Below, piece by piece: positions 33,965-43,950 of a DNA stretch of 64,000 bases. This DNA is from Gammaproteobacteria bacterium 53_120_T64 (GTDB lineage: Bacteria; Pseudomonadota; Gammaproteobacteria; Pseudomonadales; Porticoccaceae): assembly GCA_002162815.1 (NCBI GenBank), contig MAAT01000062.1, positions 1 to 64,000 on the forward strand, read 5' to 3'. Position 1 is the stretch's first letter. Each line of letters opens with the position of its first letter. A program made the position numbers and the translations under genes. Below the pieces are notes generated by a model, which made no database searches, was not told where the DNA came from, and saw only the letters and a list, made by a program, of their open reading frames with translations.

Positions 33965-36900
33965 ATGCCCCTACCCGCTGACGCCCACGCTCGCCAACAG
34001 GCCCTCGATACTCACCGCTCTTTTGCCGTCGCTGCGCCCGCTGGCTCGGGTAAAACCGGCCTGCTCACCCAACGCATACTTTGCCTGCTGGCCCAGGCGA
34101 CGACACCGGAAGAAGTGCTCTGCATGACCTTCACCCGCAAAGCCGCCGGTGAAATGCGCACGCGTCTGATTGCCGCACTGGTCGCCGCGCAACACAACAC
34201 ACCGATCGACAACGACTACGACGCGCAAAACCGCGAACTGGCGCTGCGTGCCCTGGCTCGCGATCGCCAACAGGGCTGGAATTTGATTGCCGCGCCCAAC
34301 CGGCTGCGTATTTTGACCATCGACAGCTTTTGTCGCCACCTCGCCAGCCAGCTCGCCGTCGATCTCGGCATCGGCCAATTGCCCGAGCCCAGCGATAACC
34401 CCCAGGTCGCCTACCGCCTCGCCATACAGCAGGTTTGCGCCGAACTGGAAAAACCCGGCATCACGGGCGAAGCGCTGGAAACCTTATTAATTCATTTCGA
34501 TAACGATTTGCCACGTCTTGAGAGCTTATTGTTGGGTCTGCTCGGTCGGCGCGAACAATGGCTGGGCGTGATCTTTTCCCCCGGCAATAAACGCGAGCTT
34601 CTCGAACAGGCCCTGCAGGGCTTAATCGAAGAAAGCCTACAGCTCGCAGCGGCGCAACTCACCGAGCGCGCCAGTGACCTCGCGCAACTGGCCGACTACG
34701 CCTCCATGCACCTACCCGCCGATAACAATCCGTGCCTAGGCCTTGCCGGGCTGCCGGAGAATCACAGCCAAGCCCTGCCCGCCTGGCGCGGCATTGTCGA
34801 ACTGCTGCTAAAAAAGGATGGCGACTGGCGTAAAACCATTAATAAGTCTTCCGGCTTTCCGACCAAGAAGGATTCACAGCAGCCAGAATTCGCCGCTCAA
34901 CGCAAAGCGGAATGGGCCGAACTGCGCGACTGGGCGCAACAGCAACCCGGCCTGCTCGACGCGCTGAGAGATATCCGCGCCCTGCCCCCCGCCCACTACG
35001 ATGAGGGCCAATGGCAAGTCCTCGAAGCCCTGACTAATTTGCTGCCCCGCCTAGTGGCGGAATTAAAACTGATCTTTCAGCAGCAGCGCGCCAGCGACTT
35101 TTCGGAAATCACCCTCAACGCCCTGGAAGCGCTGGGTAGCGAGGATGAACCCACCGACCTCACCCTGCGTCTCGATGCGCAGATTAGTCACATTTTGATC
35201 GATGAATTTCAGGATACCTCGTCGGTGCAATTTCGCCTGCTGCGCCTGCTCACCAGCGGCTGGCAGAACGGCGATGGCCGCACCCTGTTTATTGTTGGCG
35301 ATGGAATGCAGTCGCTATACAGCTTTCGCAATGCCAATGTCGGCCTGTTTCTCGATGCCCGCCAACACCCCATCGGCAGCCTGCACTTACAGCCTCTCGA
35401 TCTCAGTGTTAATTTTCGCTCCCAGGCCAATATTATTCACTGGGTCAACACCGTGTTTACCGAGGCCTTCCCGGCGGTGATCGACAGTGGCCGTGGTGCC
35501 GTGCCCTACAGCCACGCCGATGGCTTCAAACCCGCACTTAATGAACCCGCCGTTAGCATCGACGTACTAAGCAGCGACGATGAAGACAGTCCTTTGGTAG
35601 AAGCCGAACTGGTGGCCCAACACGCCCTGCAAACACGCCAGCAAAACCCCAATGCCAGTATTGCGATTCTGGTGCGGGGGCGCCGACATTTGCGCGAAAT
35701 ACTCCCGGCCCTGCGCGCCCACGGACTGCCCTGGCAAGCCCGAGATATCGACCCACTGGCCTCGGCCATGCCGGTCATCGACTTGGTATCGTTGACCCGC
35801 GCCCTGCTCAACCCGGCGGATCGCATCGCCTGGTTGGCGATTCTACGCGCCCCCTGGTGCGGGCTCGATCTGGCCGACCTATTGACCATTACCAACGCAA
35901 ATATTAGCGACAACCCAACACCGGAAAAAGCCCAGTACCCCCTGTTGCTCTTACAATTATTAAACCATCAGCAGATGGGCGTAGACCCAGGGCTAGAACT
36001 ATCGGCCCAGGGTGCAGACATTGTTCGCAGGGTTGCTGGCGTGATCGCCAACGCCTGGCAACAACGCCACCGCAAACCCTTGCGCAGCTGGATTGAAGGC
36101 ACCTGGCTAGCCCTCGGTGGACCCGCCGCACTGGGCGGCGATAAAGCGCCAACCGACATTGCCCTGCATCAGTGCCAGCAGTATTTCGAACTGCTCGAAA
36201 GTCACACCCAGGGTGGCGTCAGCATCGCCGACTGGCCCAGTTTTGAATACGCCATTGAGCAGCTTTATGCAGAGCCTTTAACCAATAAAGAGCCATTAGC
36301 GGATAGCCCGTCACCCTCCAGTGCAGCGACCTCCCCTCCGTTGCAGATTATGACCATCCATAAATCCAAGGGACTGGAGTTCGATACGGTGATTATCCCC
36401 GGCCTCGATCGACGCGGCGCCAACAACAGCCACGCCTTATTGCTGTGGCGTGAACGAGTTGACCACAGCGGCCATAATCAACTACTCCTCTCACCACCGC
36501 AACAACTCGGCGCTGGCGATGACGCTCTCTATACCCACCTAAAACGGGAAGAGAGTATTAAATCTCGTCTTGAAAACACCCGGGTACTCTACGTCGCCTG
36601 TACCCGCGCCATTCAACGCTTGCACCTGCTCTTTCGTCAGCCCCTTAAAAACCCCGCTGCCGGCAGTTTGCTCGCCGCCATATGGCCGGTATTGCAAAAA
36701 CATCTGCCGGTGGACTCAGAGGTCGGTAAAGACAGTGACGAAGAGCAAGACGAAGAGGGACAGCCACCCCTCGACCACTGCCTGCTAACCCTGCACCCTC
36801 CGACTTCGCCGCCCAGCAGCGAAGTCGCTGACGATGACTTGCACGCTAGCGCCGATAACCACAGCTACAGCTGGCGACTGCCGCCCGAGTGGCACAGCCC

Positions 36901-37558
36901 ATTTGACACAGGTGAGTCCGCGCTGAAGGCCAATCACTTACCGCCAATGGCGGAGAATAAAGCCCCGGTAATAAGCCTGCCCGGGGCCAGTGACCCACGA
37001 AAGATAGGCACCTTACTGCACCGCACCTTGCGACTGCTGGTGCTTGAGGGCATCGACCAATGGAGCCCCGAGCGCATCGCTCATCAACAAGCGAGCTGGG
37101 CGATACAAATCAAATCGGCGGGAATTGTCAACGCCGATACCGCACTCGAGGTACTGAACGAGGCTCTGCTAAAGTGTCTGGCCGATCACAGTCAGCACTG
37201 GATCTTTGACCGCCATCACCGCCATAGCTATTGTGAATTCGCCCTCAATTACTTGGATCAAAAGGGCCATATTGGCAGTGCCATTATCGACCGCTGTTTT
37301 GTGATCGATGACACTCAGTGGATCGTTGATTACAAAACATCAATGCCGGCGCCCGAGCAAGAACTCTGCGACTTTCTGCACCAACAGCGACAAACCTATG
37401 AAGCACAACTGAAACTCTACGCCCATACTTTAACTCACTTACAGAGCCACGCGACAAACCAAAACGCTAGCGAAAAACCCCTTAAAAACCCGACCAAACT
37501 CAAAGCCGCGCTGTACTTTCCCCTGCTATCCCACCTCGAAATTGTGATCGATCAATAG
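33965..37558 (+). CDS. UvrD-like helicase/RecB-type nuclease (AddA-like)
   Basis: 1197 residues. Superfamily 1A helicase motifs: Walker A APAGSGKT (24-31), FTRKAAGEMR (motif Ia), ILIDEFQDTSS (motif II, about 410), VNFRSQ (motif IV region), QIMTIHKSKGLEFD (motif V) and VLYVACTRAIQRL (motif VI). The C-terminal RecB-like nuclease shows GTLLHRTLRLLV and WIVDYKTS. The protein should unwind and cut DNA from double-strand ends, handing over to RecA, in complex with the AddB-like protein encoded just upstream. The two genes form an operon. Confidence 0.92.
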   Translation: MPLPADAHARQQALDTHRSFAVAAPAGSGKTGLLTQRILCLLAQATTPEEVLCMTFTRKAAGEMRTRLIAALVAAQHNTPIDNDYDAQNRELALRALARDRQQGWNLIAAPNRLRILTIDSFCRHLASQLAVDLGIGQLPEPSDNPQVAYRLAIQQVCAELEKPGITGEALETLLIHFDNDLPRLESLLLGLLGRREQWLGVIFSPGNKRELLEQALQGLIEESLQLAAAQLTERASDLAQLADYASMHLPADNNPCLGLAGLPENHSQALPAWRGIVELLLKKDGDWRKTINKSSGFPTKKDSQQPEFAAQRKAEWAELRDWAQQQPGLLDALRDIRALPPAHYDEGQWQVLEALTNLLPRLVAELKLIFQQQRASDFSEITLNALEALGSEDEPTDLTLRLDAQISHILIDEFQDTSSVQFRLLRLLTSGWQNGDGRTLFIVGDGMQSLYSFRNANVGLFLDARQHPIGSLHLQPLDLSVNFRSQANIIHWVNTVFTEAFPAVIDSGRGAVPYSHADGFKPALNEPAVSIDVLSSDDEDSPLVEAELVAQHALQTRQQNPNASIAILVRGRRHLREILPALRAHGLPWQARDIDPLASAMPVIDLVSLTRALLNPADRIAWLAILRAPWCGLDLADLLTITNANISDNPTPEKAQYPLLLLQLLNHQQMGVDPGLELSAQGADIVRRVAGVIANAWQQRHRKPLRSWIEGTWLALGGPAALGGDKAPTDIALHQCQQYFELLESHTQGGVSIADWPSFEYAIEQLYAEPLTNKEPLADSPSPSSAATSPPLQIMTIHKSKGLEFDTVIIPGLDRRGANNSHALLLWRERVDHSGHNQLLLSPPQQLGAGDDALYTHLKREESIKSRLENTRVLYVACTRAIQRLHLLFRQPLKNPAAGSLLAAIWPVLQKHLPVDSEVGKDSDEEQDEEGQPPLDHCLLTLHPPTSPPSSEVADDDLHASADNHSYSWRLPPEWHSPFDTGESALKANHLPPMAENKAPVISLPGASDPRKIGTLLHRTLRLLVLEGIDQWSPERIAHQQASWAIQIKSAGIVNADTALEVLNEALLKCLADHSQHWIFDRHHRHSYCEFALNYLDQKGHIGSAIIDRCFVIDDTQWIVDYKTSMPAPEQELCDFLHQQRQTYEAQLKLYAHTLTHLQSHATNQNASEKPLKNPTKLKAALYFPLLSHLEIVIDQ

Positions 37559-37611
37559 CATCCGTTTCAAGTTATGGCTTTTCACCCAATTGTCACGGTT
37601 TTTGCAGTAGA

Positions 37612-38736
37612 ATGATGACCCATTTTAAACAATCAGATCATTCAGGTCGTAAGGTTATGGTCCAGCGCACACTCGAAAACCTCAATATCCAGTCACAGGA
37701 AGTCCTCCTGACGCCCAGTGAATTAAAAGTAAATGTCGCTCTCAGTGAAGCGGCGGCACAGACGATCACCCAGGGCCGGAAAGATATTGAAGCCATTCTC
37801 AATCACCAGGACCACCGCCTATTTGTGGTCATCGGCCCCTGTTCCATTCACGATGTCGAGGCCGCTAAAGATTACGCCGTCCGCTTAAAGGCCCTGGCCG
37901 ATAAAGTCGGCGACACCCTGTTGATTGTGATGCGCGTGTATTTTGAAAAGCCCCGCACCACCGTGGGCTGGAAAGGACTGATCAACGATCCCTTCCTCGA
38001 TGACTCCTTCAAAATATCCGATGGTCTGCACATTGGTCGCCAGTTATTGATGGATATTTCCGAGCTCGGCTTGCCCACCGCCACCGAGGCCCTGGACCCT
38101 ATTTCACCCCAGTATTTACAAGACTTGATCAGTTGGTCGGCGATTGGTGCGCGCACCACCGAATCGCAAACCCACCGTGAAATGGCCAGTGGCCTAAGCT
38201 CTGCGGTCGGCTTTAAAAATGGTACCGATGGCAGCCTGACCGTGGCGATTAACGCCTTAAAGTCGGTGGCCAATCCCCACCGCTTCCTCGGCATTAATTC
38301 CGAGGGCAGCGTCGCCATTATCAAAACCAATGGCAACCCCTATTCCCACATCGTACTGCGCGGCGGTGACGACAAGCCCAATTACGATTCGGTCAGTGTT
38401 TCACTGTGTGAGCAGGCCCTGGAAAAAGCCGGCATCGCGGCCAATATTATGGTCGATTGCAGCCACGCCAACTCCAATAAAAACCATGAGTTACAGGTAC
38501 TGGTGATGGAAAACATCACCAGTCAAATCGTCGATGGCAACCGCTCCATTGTCGGCATGATGGTGGAAAGTAACTTGGTGGCGGGCAATCAGAAACTCTC
38601 CGCCAATCGCGACGAGATGGTCTACGGCCAGTCGGTCACCGATGCCTGCATTGACTGGGAGACGACCGAGCGCACCATACTCGAGATGCACGATAAATTA
38701 AAAGATGTGCTACCGAAGCGCCTACAAGCGGATTAA
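37612..38736 (+). CDS. 3-deoxy-7-phosphoheptulonate (DAHP) synthase, class I (AroF/G/H type)
   Basis: 374 residues as drawn; a start at ATG 37657 (MVQRTLENLNIQS) with AAGG before it would give 359, nearer to E. coli enzymes. It joins phosphoenolpyruvate and erythrose-4-phosphate as first step of the shikimate pathway. Seen are FVVIGPCSIHD, MRVYFEKPRTTVGWKGL, the metal and substrate residues GARTTESQTHRE, KNGTDGS and VDCSHANSNK. Which of the Phe-, Tyr- or Trp-sensitive forms it is cannot be read. A strong terminator follows at 38774-38810. Confidence 0.95.
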   Translation: MMTHFKQSDHSGRKVMVQRTLENLNIQSQEVLLTPSELKVNVALSEAAAQTITQGRKDIEAILNHQDHRLFVVIGPCSIHDVEAAKDYAVRLKALADKVGDTLLIVMRVYFEKPRTTVGWKGLINDPFLDDSFKISDGLHIGRQLLMDISELGLPTATEALDPISPQYLQDLISWSAIGARTTESQTHREMASGLSSAVGFKNGTDGSLTVAINALKSVANPHRFLGINSEGSVAIIKTNGNPYSHIVLRGGDDKPNYDSVSVSLCEQALEKAGIAANIMVDCSHANSNKNHELQVLVMENITSQIVDGNRSIVGMMVESNLVAGNQKLSANRDEMVYGQSVTDACIDWETTERTILEMHDKLKDVLPKRLQAD

Positions 38737-38773
38737 ACGCTTTATACAGCAAGCCTTTTGACATCACTGTTAT

Positions 38774-38810
38774 AAAAAAGGGGGCCTTCACGTTGAAGGC
38801 CCCCTTTTTT
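38774..38810 (+). terminator. Rho-independent terminator after DAHP synthase
   Basis: A perfect 11-bp stem, GGGGGCCTTCA (38780-38790) and TGAAGGCCCCC (38794-38804), with a three-base loop and T6 behind it (A6 in front). It lies 38 bases after the stop codon. The A-tract makes it usable from the other strand too, where the glycoside hydrolase gene ends about 210 bases away. Confidence 0.93.
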
Positions 38811-39023
38811 ATTGCTCGGTTTAATAAAATGACACAGGGTTTTGAACACTAGCCTCACCTGCGGTTTATAACGTAACGACCTTTTTACTATACCCTTCGC
38901 ACACTCATCAAATCACTACCACGAGTTCAACCACTCACCGAACTTCGCAAACAACAATTCAATAACCAGTTTCAGCCTGAACCCTTACGCTTCACCCCGG
39001 TGTATACCAGGTCTCCAGATTAA

Positions 39024-41975
39024 CTATTGCGGCCGCTCGCCGAAAATAATGTCAGAAGGCAGCGAGGCATTGTGATAATGGTCATAAGCAATGATTTGAT
39101 AGCTGACTGCGCCCTGAGGCGGCCATTCATCTTCCAGCAGCAGCCCCTCTCTATGCGTATAGGCTTGGCCATTACGATGGATTTTGTAATAGGCAACGCC
39201 CGTATTGTCTGATGAGGCACTCCAGCTGACGTTAAACCCGTAGGCGCCATTAAAGGCTACTTGCAAGCCTTGGGGTTGGCTTGGTGTTTCTGAATCACCC
39301 GCTGTAAGCCGCACTTCATTAGACACTGCAAGTACTTCGCCACCGGCATTGAGTGCAGTTACTACGAAGCGGTATTGCGTATGCAGCGTTAACCAGTCTT
39401 GATTCGCTGCTGTCATAGTGGCCGATGTGTGGCTAACAATGACGCCGTTTCTTGATATCTGATAAGCGGTAACCGGGTTTGCAGGATCACTTTGCACCTC
39501 ACTCCAGGTAAGTGCGATACCCCAGGTTTCAGGCCTGGCTTGCGCGGCAAGCGTAATGGAGCGGGCGGGTAAAGTGCCGACGATAGACGCTGAGGGCGGC
39601 GAGGCGTTGTCATAAAGATCATAGGCAATGACCTGATACGTCGCACTCTCACCCGGTGGCCAATTATCGGCGAAGACGGTTTGCTCAGTCGAGGCGATGA
39701 CTTCGCCATTACGGTAAATGCTATAACGCGCGACGCTGCTATTGTCGGATGAGGCCGTCCAGGTGAGATTAAAACCGTAATTGCCATCAAAGCTTACCGC
39801 AAGGTTAGAGGGTGCTGTGGATGGCTCGGAGTCCCCAGCCATCGTGTGAACACTATTCGATGTGCTGATTACTGCACCCGCAGTATCAACGGCTTTGATT
39901 TGAAAGGCATAAAGTACCCCGAGTGCTAACCAGTCATCGTTATACGTGAGCGTGCCGCCATCGACATGCCCGACAAACTGCTCATCTCTAAATATTTGGT
40001 AGAAATGGACAGGAATATTTAAGGCTAACCAGGTGAGTGCAAGCCCTCGGGTTTCGGCCCTGGCCGTTACACCAAGTTCAATCGGATCATTTTCTGGATC
40101 TGGCTCTGGCTCTGGCTCTGGAGCAGGCATGAGCTCTACATAGTCATAAGCAAGAGTTGTGCGATCGCAGCCCTCCCACCAGCAAGGATAGTCGCTGATA
40201 TATTGCAATGTAGCGGCGAGCTTTGGCGTTTCTGCCATGGGCTGTTGCTGGTATTCCTTGAGTGGGAATGCGCCAAACGATCCCCACCGGCCAGTGCTCT
40301 GGAAGACCATATACAGTGTGCCTCCAGCGGTTCGCCAATCATCAAAATGCTGGCTAAAGGCCGTGCCCATTCGGGCGTCACGGTTGCCCGCTAAGAGCAC
40401 TTGCCCATTAATAATGGCGCGCTCATCGCGCATATCACCGGCAAAGGTTAAGTGCTGCCCGCCTTCATAGGCCGATAGTTCAAGGCCATATTCATTGGCA
40501 AGCGTAATATTCTCATCAATAAAACCTTGCGTTTGAGTCAGCGCTCCGCCTTCGGGTGCCTGTGCCCAATCTGGCAATTCAGGGTCATAGCTGAGATCAC
40601 GTAAAATGCCCTGGTTGATTTCTGCAAACAGGCGGTCAATGGCCAGCGCAGGATCCTCTGTCAGCCAGTCCGTCCAGAGCGGTAAATAACGATCATTGTT
40701 AACGTAGCCGCCAAAATAGGGGCCAATCGCCAAAGAGTCGACATCTTCGGCGCATTTTCTACCCTCTCGCTCGCTGGCCCATAAGGGACAATCGAGAATG
40801 CGTCGATTGACCCAGACATTGGCGACGAAGCCGCCCATGACACAATTCACACGTCCGGCTTGATCGGCAAAGGTGGCTTTCCAGATTTGACACATTTGCG
40901 CCGTACGTTTGCCAAAATAATTTAATCGATAATCAAAGGCATCGGCGCCGGCATTGGGCCAGGTTTCTCTACCACGCGCCTCCATCCAGTTGGCATCGAT
41001 AATATAGGGGTAGGCGTCATTCCAAATCTCGTTGCCCAGTTCAATTCGAACGGTTAAATTTTCATCCAGCTGGTCCTTAACCAGTTGGGCGTACTGTTGC
41101 ATATAGTCGTCGTCAACACGCACAGGCATATTCAGCCACGGCTCGGCCTGGGTTTTATTGGCCAAATCAATGGCCATCTCCAGAGGCACGCCATTCTCAA
41201 TGGCCCAGGATACATTCGCAGGCAGTGGGCGGTCGCTCCACACCCGCTGCTCGCTGGCAATGGTGGCGAGCATACCCATAAAACGTAATGCCCGGTATTG
41301 GCTGAGGTCCTGCAAAAAGAGTGGATGAAAGGATTGGTTATGATAGATTTGCTCAAAGCGTGCAAATGACGATGGCGTTTCACATTCATCGGCTGTGGCG
41401 GCATAAGCTGTTGGCCTTGTGCCGCAAATACCGCCGGGTACAAGAATACGAATATTGCGCAGATAATTACCCGTGTTATTGGGATCGGTTTTTCTTATTT
41501 GCAGATGAAAGTGAGCGCCGGCATCGAGCTGAACAATATGACGACCCGGGGCCGATTTATCGTCAAGGTAGGTGACACCGTTATAACTTAGCTCGCCCTC
41601 ACCATCATAGAGGATGGTGTATTCACCAACGGGGTAATGCGTATTGTCCTGGTAGATGATGGTGTGAACGTAATGAAAATCAGGGTCATCTCTTTCCGGC
41701 AATGATTGGGGCCAGCCCTGCTCATCGAGATCAAGCCGCTCTAGATACTCCGTACTCGCGGTATAGGTATCGGCATTGTAGGTGGACCACAAACCACCGC
41801 TGCCGTTGGCGGCATGTTTCATCACGTCAATCAAGGTCCACTGGGTCGACCAATAGTTCAATTCGCTCAGATTGATGCCAATGGCAGATTTTTCATTGGG
41901 GCTGCTTGCCGCATAAAGTAGCGGAGAAAGTGATAGGAGGACTGCGATAAGACTGTAGTGACATCTTTTCTTCAT
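39024..41975 (-). CDS. Secreted putative clan GH-A glycoside hydrolase with four FnIII-like domains
   Basis: 983 residues from ATG 41975 (MKKRCHYSLIAVLLSLSPLLYA, a signal peptide cut near AAS); ATG 41987 is an alternative. The first 620 residues contain a jelly-roll-like N-terminal part and a probable TIM barrel with RIELGNEIWN (acid/base Glu after Asn, as in clan GH-A) and LELSAYEGGQHL (candidate nucleophile). A Pro-Glu repeat linker leads to four FnIII-like domains arranged A-B-A-B; the two B copies share YGFNxxWxASSDN and WPPxxxxxYQxIAYDxYxNAS. It probably attacks an extracellular polysaccharide; substrate unknown. Confidence 0.72.
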   Translation of the reverse strand: MKKRCHYSLIAVLLSLSPLLYAASSPNEKSAIGINLSELNYWSTQWTLIDVMKHAANGSGGLWSTYNADTYTASTEYLERLDLDEQGWPQSLPERDDPDFHYVHTIIYQDNTHYPVGEYTILYDGEGELSYNGVTYLDDKSAPGRHIVQLDAGAHFHLQIRKTDPNNTGNYLRNIRILVPGGICGTRPTAYAATADECETPSSFARFEQIYHNQSFHPLFLQDLSQYRALRFMGMLATIASEQRVWSDRPLPANVSWAIENGVPLEMAIDLANKTQAEPWLNMPVRVDDDYMQQYAQLVKDQLDENLTVRIELGNEIWNDAYPYIIDANWMEARGRETWPNAGADAFDYRLNYFGKRTAQMCQIWKATFADQAGRVNCVMGGFVANVWVNRRILDCPLWASEREGRKCAEDVDSLAIGPYFGGYVNNDRYLPLWTDWLTEDPALAIDRLFAEINQGILRDLSYDPELPDWAQAPEGGALTQTQGFIDENITLANEYGLELSAYEGGQHLTFAGDMRDERAIINGQVLLAGNRDARMGTAFSQHFDDWRTAGGTLYMVFQSTGRWGSFGAFPLKEYQQQPMAETPKLAATLQYISDYPCWWEGCDRTTLAYDYVELMPAPEPEPEPDPENDPIELGVTARAETRGLALTWLALNIPVHFYQIFRDEQFVGHVDGGTLTYNDDWLALGVLYAFQIKAVDTAGAVISTSNSVHTMAGDSEPSTAPSNLAVSFDGNYGFNLTWTASSDNSSVARYSIYRNGEVIASTEQTVFADNWPPGESATYQVIAYDLYDNASPPSASIVGTLPARSITLAAQARPETWGIALTWSEVQSDPANPVTAYQISRNGVIVSHTSATMTAANQDWLTLHTQYRFVVTALNAGGEVLAVSNEVRLTAGDSETPSQPQGLQVAFNGAYGFNVSWSASSDNTGVAYYKIHRNGQAYTHREGLLLEDEWPPQGAVSYQIIAYDHYHNASLPSDIIFGERPQ

Positions 41976-42339
41976 GTGTTTATCCATCCTGGAAAATGAG
42001 AGCTTAGCCAGAATACGGTGTAATGTATTCGCTGTTTTGGCTACTTGGCGATTCCCTTGCCCGAAATTACATCGAGTCGAAAAAAACATTGGATGACGAT
42101 GGCGCCATCATCTGTCGAGTAAGTGCTCCATTACGAGTAGGTGTTAACGAAGCCGAATTTATAACTATTAACCCCGCTTCTCAATAAGCCTTGGGTTCAA
42201 ATCTGCAGTGCATAACGTCGTGCGCTGTGGCGGCAGGAAAACGGGGTAAACTCTTTCCATGCCACACCGTTCTTGCGACCAGCTAAGCGCTCACTGAATA
42301 ATTAGAGACCCAAACCGCGTCGATAGCAACATTTTAAAA
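41976..42339. other. 364-base gap before the glycoside hydrolase gene
   Basis: Contains the upstream region of the hydrolase gene and the space after the TetR gene end. I see no ORF of interest, no terminator hairpin with T-tract and no recognisable operator here. Confidence 0.5.
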
Positions 42340-42918
42340 CTACAGCGCGGAAAGACCCACATTAATAATGCCCTGCAAGGTCTCGCGGCTAGTATTCATC
42401 TTCGCATGCATCCGCAAGCCAACGGCCAGGGTCAATAAATAATCGGCCATTGCCTTTGGCGATTTTTCACTATCGAGCAGCCCCAGTGACTGGGCCTCGG
42501 ACAAGCGCTTTTCAAACAGGGCATTTAAGGGCTTGGTGCGCTGCTCGGCCTGGTCGGCCAGGTGGTGATTGACGTGGGCAAATTCAGAAATACTGTTAAA
42601 CAACAGGCAGCCGCGCGAGCGAATCGCCTCATCTTCGATCAAACAAACACTTTCCAGGAAGCTGCGGATGGCCAGCAAGGGATCATCGATGGACCAAAGC
42701 GTGGCCTTTAACGTGACCGCCACTTCTTCGACGTACAGGTCGAGAGCCTCGAGAAACAGCCCCTCCTTATCACCAAAGGCCGCGTATAAACTGCCACGAT
42801 TGAGGCCCATGGCACTGAGCAACTTCTGGATTGAACTGGACTCATAGCCCTCCGCCCAAAACACCTGCATGGCAGCATTAACGACCTCGAGTCGATTGTA
42901 TTCCGGCGGTCGCGGCAT
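42340..42918 (-). CDS. TetR/AcrR-family transcriptional regulator
   Basis: 192 residues. The N-terminal helix-turn-helix is typical: VVNAAMQVFWAEGYESSSIQ, then LNRGSLYAAFGDKEGLFLEA. The C-terminal ligand domain includes RGCLLFNSISEFA, found in the subgroup with NemR/AcuR-like electrophile or acrylate sensors, though the ligand is a guess. Cys residues (in SVCLIE and RGCLL) could be redox sensors. A palindrome, TAGAC-GT-GTCTA, covers its start (42918-42929), suggesting autorepression. No obvious target gene is adjacent; nfuA lies upstream on the same strand. Confidence 0.88.
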   Translation of the reverse strand: MPRPPEYNRLEVVNAAMQVFWAEGYESSSIQKLLSAMGLNRGSLYAAFGDKEGLFLEALDLYVEEVAVTLKATLWSIDDPLLAIRSFLESVCLIEDEAIRSRGCLLFNSISEFAHVNHHLADQAEQRTKPLNALFEKRLSEAQSLGLLDSEKSPKAMADYLLTLAVGLRMHAKMNTSRETLQGIINVGLSAL

Positions 42919-42929
42919 AGACGTGTCTA
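42918..42929. promoter_or_regulatory. Palindrome TAGAC-GT-GTCTA at TetR gene start
   Basis: Perfect 5-bp arms with a two-base centre, beginning at the first base of the TetR-family start codon. Position fits an autoregulatory operator blocking transcription or translation start. The half-sites agree with those known for NemR operators (TAGAC/GTCTA) but the spacer is shorter, so recognition by this protein is only a suggestion. Confidence 0.35.
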
Positions 42930-43039
42930 GTATTGAAGAAGGGTAGAAAATATACCACTAATCGATATCGGCTGATAAGAAAAAGAATAGCCGAGAGGGG
43001 AAACGCCACGACAAAGCGCAGTGGCGCTGTACTAGGTCG

Positions 43040-43624
43040 CTATTTATAAAAGGCCTGGGAGCTATCGCTGTGGTCGGTAATATCGCGCACGCCTTTTAAC
43101 TCGGGGATTTTCTCCAACAAAGTCCGCTCAACCCCGTCTTTCAGGGTCACATCCGCTTGGCCACAACCCTGGCAACCGCCACCGAACTGCAGCACCGCAA
43201 TATCACCATCCATCTCTTCCAGGCTAATATTGCCGCCGTGGGCAGCGAGGCCGGGATTGATTTCACTGTGCAGAATGTAATTAACCTTGTCTTCAACCGG
43301 GCTGTCATCACTGACCCGAGGCATGCGTGAATTGGGTGCGCGAATACTCAACTGACCACCCAGGCGGTCGGGGGAATAGTCAACCTTGGCATCTTCCAAA
43401 AAGGGAATGCTGCGCTTATCGAGATAGGCCTTAAGCCCGGGCAGTTCGAGTATTTGATCCTCCTCCTGCTCTTCACCCGGACGGCAATAGGCAATACAGG
43501 TCTCGGCTTTCGGAGTGCCCGGATCGGCGACAAACAAGCGTATGGCAATGCCCTCACAGTCCTGCTTTACCAGCAGGTCGGACAAATATTCTTGGGCTGA
43601 TTCGGTGATTTCGATACTGCTCAT
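43040..43624 (-). CDS. nfuA: Fe-S biogenesis protein NfuA
   Basis: 194 residues against 191 in E. coli. An N-terminal degenerate A-type (IscA-like) domain (about 1-95) is fused to a NifU-like domain with the cluster-binding CQGC motif in [20 protein letters not shown]. NfuA carries [4Fe-4S] clusters to client enzymes, notably under oxidative stress or iron limitation, in the cytoplasm. The start is ATG 43624 ([18 protein letters not shown]). It stands alone. Confidence 0.95.
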   Translation of the reverse strand: MSSIEITESAQEYLSDLLVKQDCEGIAIRLFVADPGTPKAETCIAYCRPGEEQEEDQILELPGLKAYLDKRSIPFLEDAKVDYSPDRLGGQLSIRAPNSRMPRVSDDSPVEDKVNYILHSEINPGLAAHGGNISLEEMDGDIAVLQFGGGCQGCGQADVTLKDGVERTLLEKIPELKGVRDITDHSDSSQAFYK

Positions 43625-43950
43625 TGCGACGACCTATACCTGAGTAAATTACTCACCTATTGTACCCAGAAAGCCGCCGCCGCTCAATGCTGAGAAAGAC
43701 GCCCAACCCCTACCCGTCACCTATCAGGCCCTGGGAATCACTCTTCTGTCCCACGAAAGTCACGTACTCCTCGATCGTTTAATTAACCGCTGAGGAATCT
43801 CGTCGTTACGGATAGCGGTCATTGGTGTTCATGCCTTCCGTCAAGGCCAGCAAGTCAACCCCACAGTTCTTCATGCATTACCCACAGCACGGCGGCCACC
43901 AAGCTGCTAAAATGGGCCGCTGATTCTGACCCCAAATACCGGATAAACTG
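43625..43950. other. 326-base divergent gap between nfuA and metH
   Basis: Should contain promoters for nfuA (minus) and metH (plus). I looked for a cobalamin or SAH riboswitch in front of metH and saw no B12-box or other conserved leader sequence. No ORF worth noting. Confidence 0.45.

Noticed and set aside
43625-43950. Cobalamin or SAH riboswitch before metH
   Set aside because: No B12-box or conserved riboswitch core could be found by eye in the leader.
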